DNA of 6,539 nt, from positions 1 through 6,539 of the forward strand of contig CALMXV010000132.1 in assembly GCA_937871155.1 (NCBI GenBank), given 5' to 3'. Position 1 is the stretch's first letter. Every line of letters begins with the position of its first letter. Position numbers and translations under genes: made by a program. This stretch comes from an uncultured Taibaiella sp. Its GTDB lineage: Bacteria; Bacteroidota; Bacteroidia; Chitinophagales; Chitinophagaceae. Below the pieces are notes generated by a model. The model searched no databases, was not told the DNA's origin, and saw only the letters and a program-made list of their open reading frames with translations. This document shows, piece by piece, positions 5,626 through 6,539 of the stretch.

Positions 5626-6282
5626 ATGCGTATTCAAAATATCGCTTCGTTTATTAAGAAAGACCTACTAATTGAATGGCGTCAAAAGCATACGTTGTAT
5701 GGTGTAATTTTATACGTTGGGGCTACGGTATTTTCTGTTTATATGATGGCTGGTCAGCCGGAAGCCAAAGTTTGGAATGCCTTGTTTTGGTTAACTCAGC
5801 TTTTTGTATCCGTAAATTCTGTAGCAAAGAGTTTTTTACAAGAGCCGCAACAGCGTTTTCGATATTACTTTACCATTGCAAATCCTACCGATTTCTTATG
5901 GGCTAAAATGCTATATAGCATCGTACTCATGATTGCTATGAATCTTATCAGCCTATTCTTATTTGCTGTTTTGTTAGGTTTGCCTTTGGTGCAAGTGGCA
6001 CTGTTTATACTTATTTCTTGCGTAGGTAGTATCAGCCTTTCTGTGGTATTTACTTTCTTGGCGGCTATTGCATCCAGAGCCAATCAAAACGCAGCCTTAA
6101 TGGCTATCCTAGGCTTCCCCATAGTGATACCTATCTTGATGATGCTTAGCAATCTTTCTTTGAAAGCAATAGCCCCAGTTTACCAGCCTGGATGGTGGAT
6201 GTTAACGGTTTCACTTTTAGGCTTAGTAATCCTTGTAATGGCATTAGGACTAATCCTATTCCCATTTCTATGGAAAGAATAG
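5626..6282 (+). CDS. ccmB: Heme exporter protein CcmB (cytochrome c maturation ABC transporter membrane subunit)
   Basis: A 218-residue integral membrane protein of the CcmB family, whose members are usually about 220 residues. With CcmA (ATPase) and CcmC it forms the inner-membrane complex that releases holo-CcmE, the heme chaperone, in system I cytochrome c biogenesis. The start 'FIKKDLLIEWRQKHTLYGVI' is typical: a cytoplasmic amphipathic segment with 'KDLLIEWRQK' before the first membrane span. Hydrophobic spans fall at about 24-42, 50-66, 92-116, 120-145, 155-175 and 190-213, giving six helices. The conserved loop 'FLQEPQQRFRYYFTIANP' is at about 70-87. I chose ATG 5626 because it gives the family N-terminus; an in-frame ATG at 5596 adds ten unlikely residues and lies upstream of a -7 element. 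No ccmA or ccmC is next to it in the window: upstream are tRNAs on the other strand, downstream a peptidase gene. Confidence 0.88.
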   Translation: MRIQNIASFIKKDLLIEWRQKHTLYGVILYVGATVFSVYMMAGQPEAKVWNALFWLTQLFVSVNSVAKSFLQEPQQRFRYYFTIANPTDFLWAKMLYSIVLMIAMNLISLFLFAVLLGLPLVQVALFILISCVGSISLSVVFTFLAAIASRANQNAALMAILGFPIVIPILMMLSNLSLKAIAPVYQPGWWMLTVSLLGLVILVMALGLILFPFLWKE

Positions 6283-6341
6283 AAAATCGTATCACCCAAT
6301 AGAGACTTTTATCCAAAAGCCATTTAATACTTCAGTTTGGT

Positions 6342-6349
6342 TATTTTTG
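6342..6349 (+). promoter_or_regulatory. Candidate -7 element of the prolyl oligopeptidase gene
   Basis: TATTTTTG matches TAnnTTTG exactly and ends 16 nt before the ATG at 6366. No clear TTTG lies at the usual distance upstream. It lies in the 83-nt gap after ccmB, where no terminator is obvious, so the peptidase gene could also be read from the ccmB promoter. Confidence 0.35.
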
Positions 6350-6365
6350 AGCATATTTATTAATT

Positions 6366-6539
6366 ATGAAAATAGTTAGATGGAGCCTATCGGCTTGCCT
6401 TTTTATGAGTATGACTACACAGGCACAAGAGTTTCGTGGGGTATATCCCAACACCAAAAAAGTAGATCAATTGGATGTGTTTTTTGGTGAGAAAGTAGTG
6501 GATCCTTATCGCTGGCTTGAAGATGATAAAAGTGATGAA
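6366..6539 (+). CDS. Prolyl oligopeptidase family serine peptidase, S9A (3' partial)
   Basis: The first 58 codons of a gene that runs off the window. Residues 1-20 are a signal peptide (Lys2, Arg5, hydrophobic core, TQA before Gln21), so the enzyme is exported, probably to the periplasm. The mature start '[20 protein letters not shown]' followed by '[12 protein letters not shown]' is the N-terminal signature of the S9A propeller domain, matching the widespread pattern [27 protein letters not shown]. Full proteins are about 700 residues, with a seven-bladed propeller and a C-terminal alpha/beta hydrolase domain bearing Ser-Asp-His, and cleave short peptides after proline; the catalytic part is beyond the window. 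It lies 83 nt downstream of ccmB on the same strand. Confidence 0.9.
   Translation, partial: MKIVRWSLSACLFMSMTTQAQEFRGVYPNTKKVDQLDVFFGEKVVDPYRWLEDDKSDE

Noticed and set aside
1..6539. A defence island, mobile element, toxin-antitoxin pair or other new multi-gene system
   Set aside because: No transposase, integrase, nuclease, reverse transcriptase, terminal inverted repeats or spacer array were found; the tRNA genes show no partial 3'-end duplicate that would mark an integration site.

Overview
The window looks like chromosomal DNA from a Bacteroidota bacterium, most likely of the Chitinophagaceae/Sphingobacteriales side. The evidence is two proteins with C-terminal type IX secretion (T9SS) sorting domains, a GLPGLI-family protein downstream of an outer-membrane beta-barrel protein, low GC, promoters with the Bacteroidota -7 element TAnnTTTG, few Shine-Dalgarno sequences, and tRNA genes without encoded CCA. 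The assignment below phylum level is inference.

Layout. 1-1458 (+): the C-terminal third or so of a TonB-receptor-like outer membrane beta-barrel protein, followed after 10 nt by a GLPGLI-family periplasmic protein, in one operon. 1567-2511 (+): a secreted LamG-like protein with a T9SS sorting tail and its own promoter. 2512-2834: a convergent intergenic region with a weak terminator and, on the minus strand, a coding-like stretch of about 70 codons broken by one stop, possibly a decayed gene. 2835-4319 (-): a secreted protein with seven W/GG repeats, predicted to be a seven-bladed beta-propeller, plus a T9SS tail. 4387-4785 (+): a divergently transcribed small cysteine-rich secreted protein of unknown function, with a strong terminator. 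4932-5075 (+): a possible acidic microprotein. 5168-5434 (-): tRNA-Leu(TAA) and tRNA-Gly(GCC), each followed by its own intrinsic terminator and each with a candidate promoter. 5626-6282 (+): ccmB, the membrane subunit of the heme/cytochrome c maturation ABC transporter. 6366-end (+): the first 58 codons of an S9A prolyl oligopeptidase.

The genes do not form one pathway. The common theme is the cell envelope: five exported proteins with Sec signal peptides, two of them destined for the cell surface through T9SS. All five predicted signal peptidase I sites place Gln at +1, matching the Bacteroidota 'Q-rule' for N-terminal pyroglutamate. I see no mobile element, CRISPR array, toxin-antitoxin pair or defence system, and no clearly new multi-gene system. 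The items most worth a second look are the unexplained cysteine-rich secreted protein, the small ORF with an unusually good ribosome binding site, the decayed ORF at 2612-2830, and the tidy one-promoter, one-terminator arrangement of the two tRNA genes.
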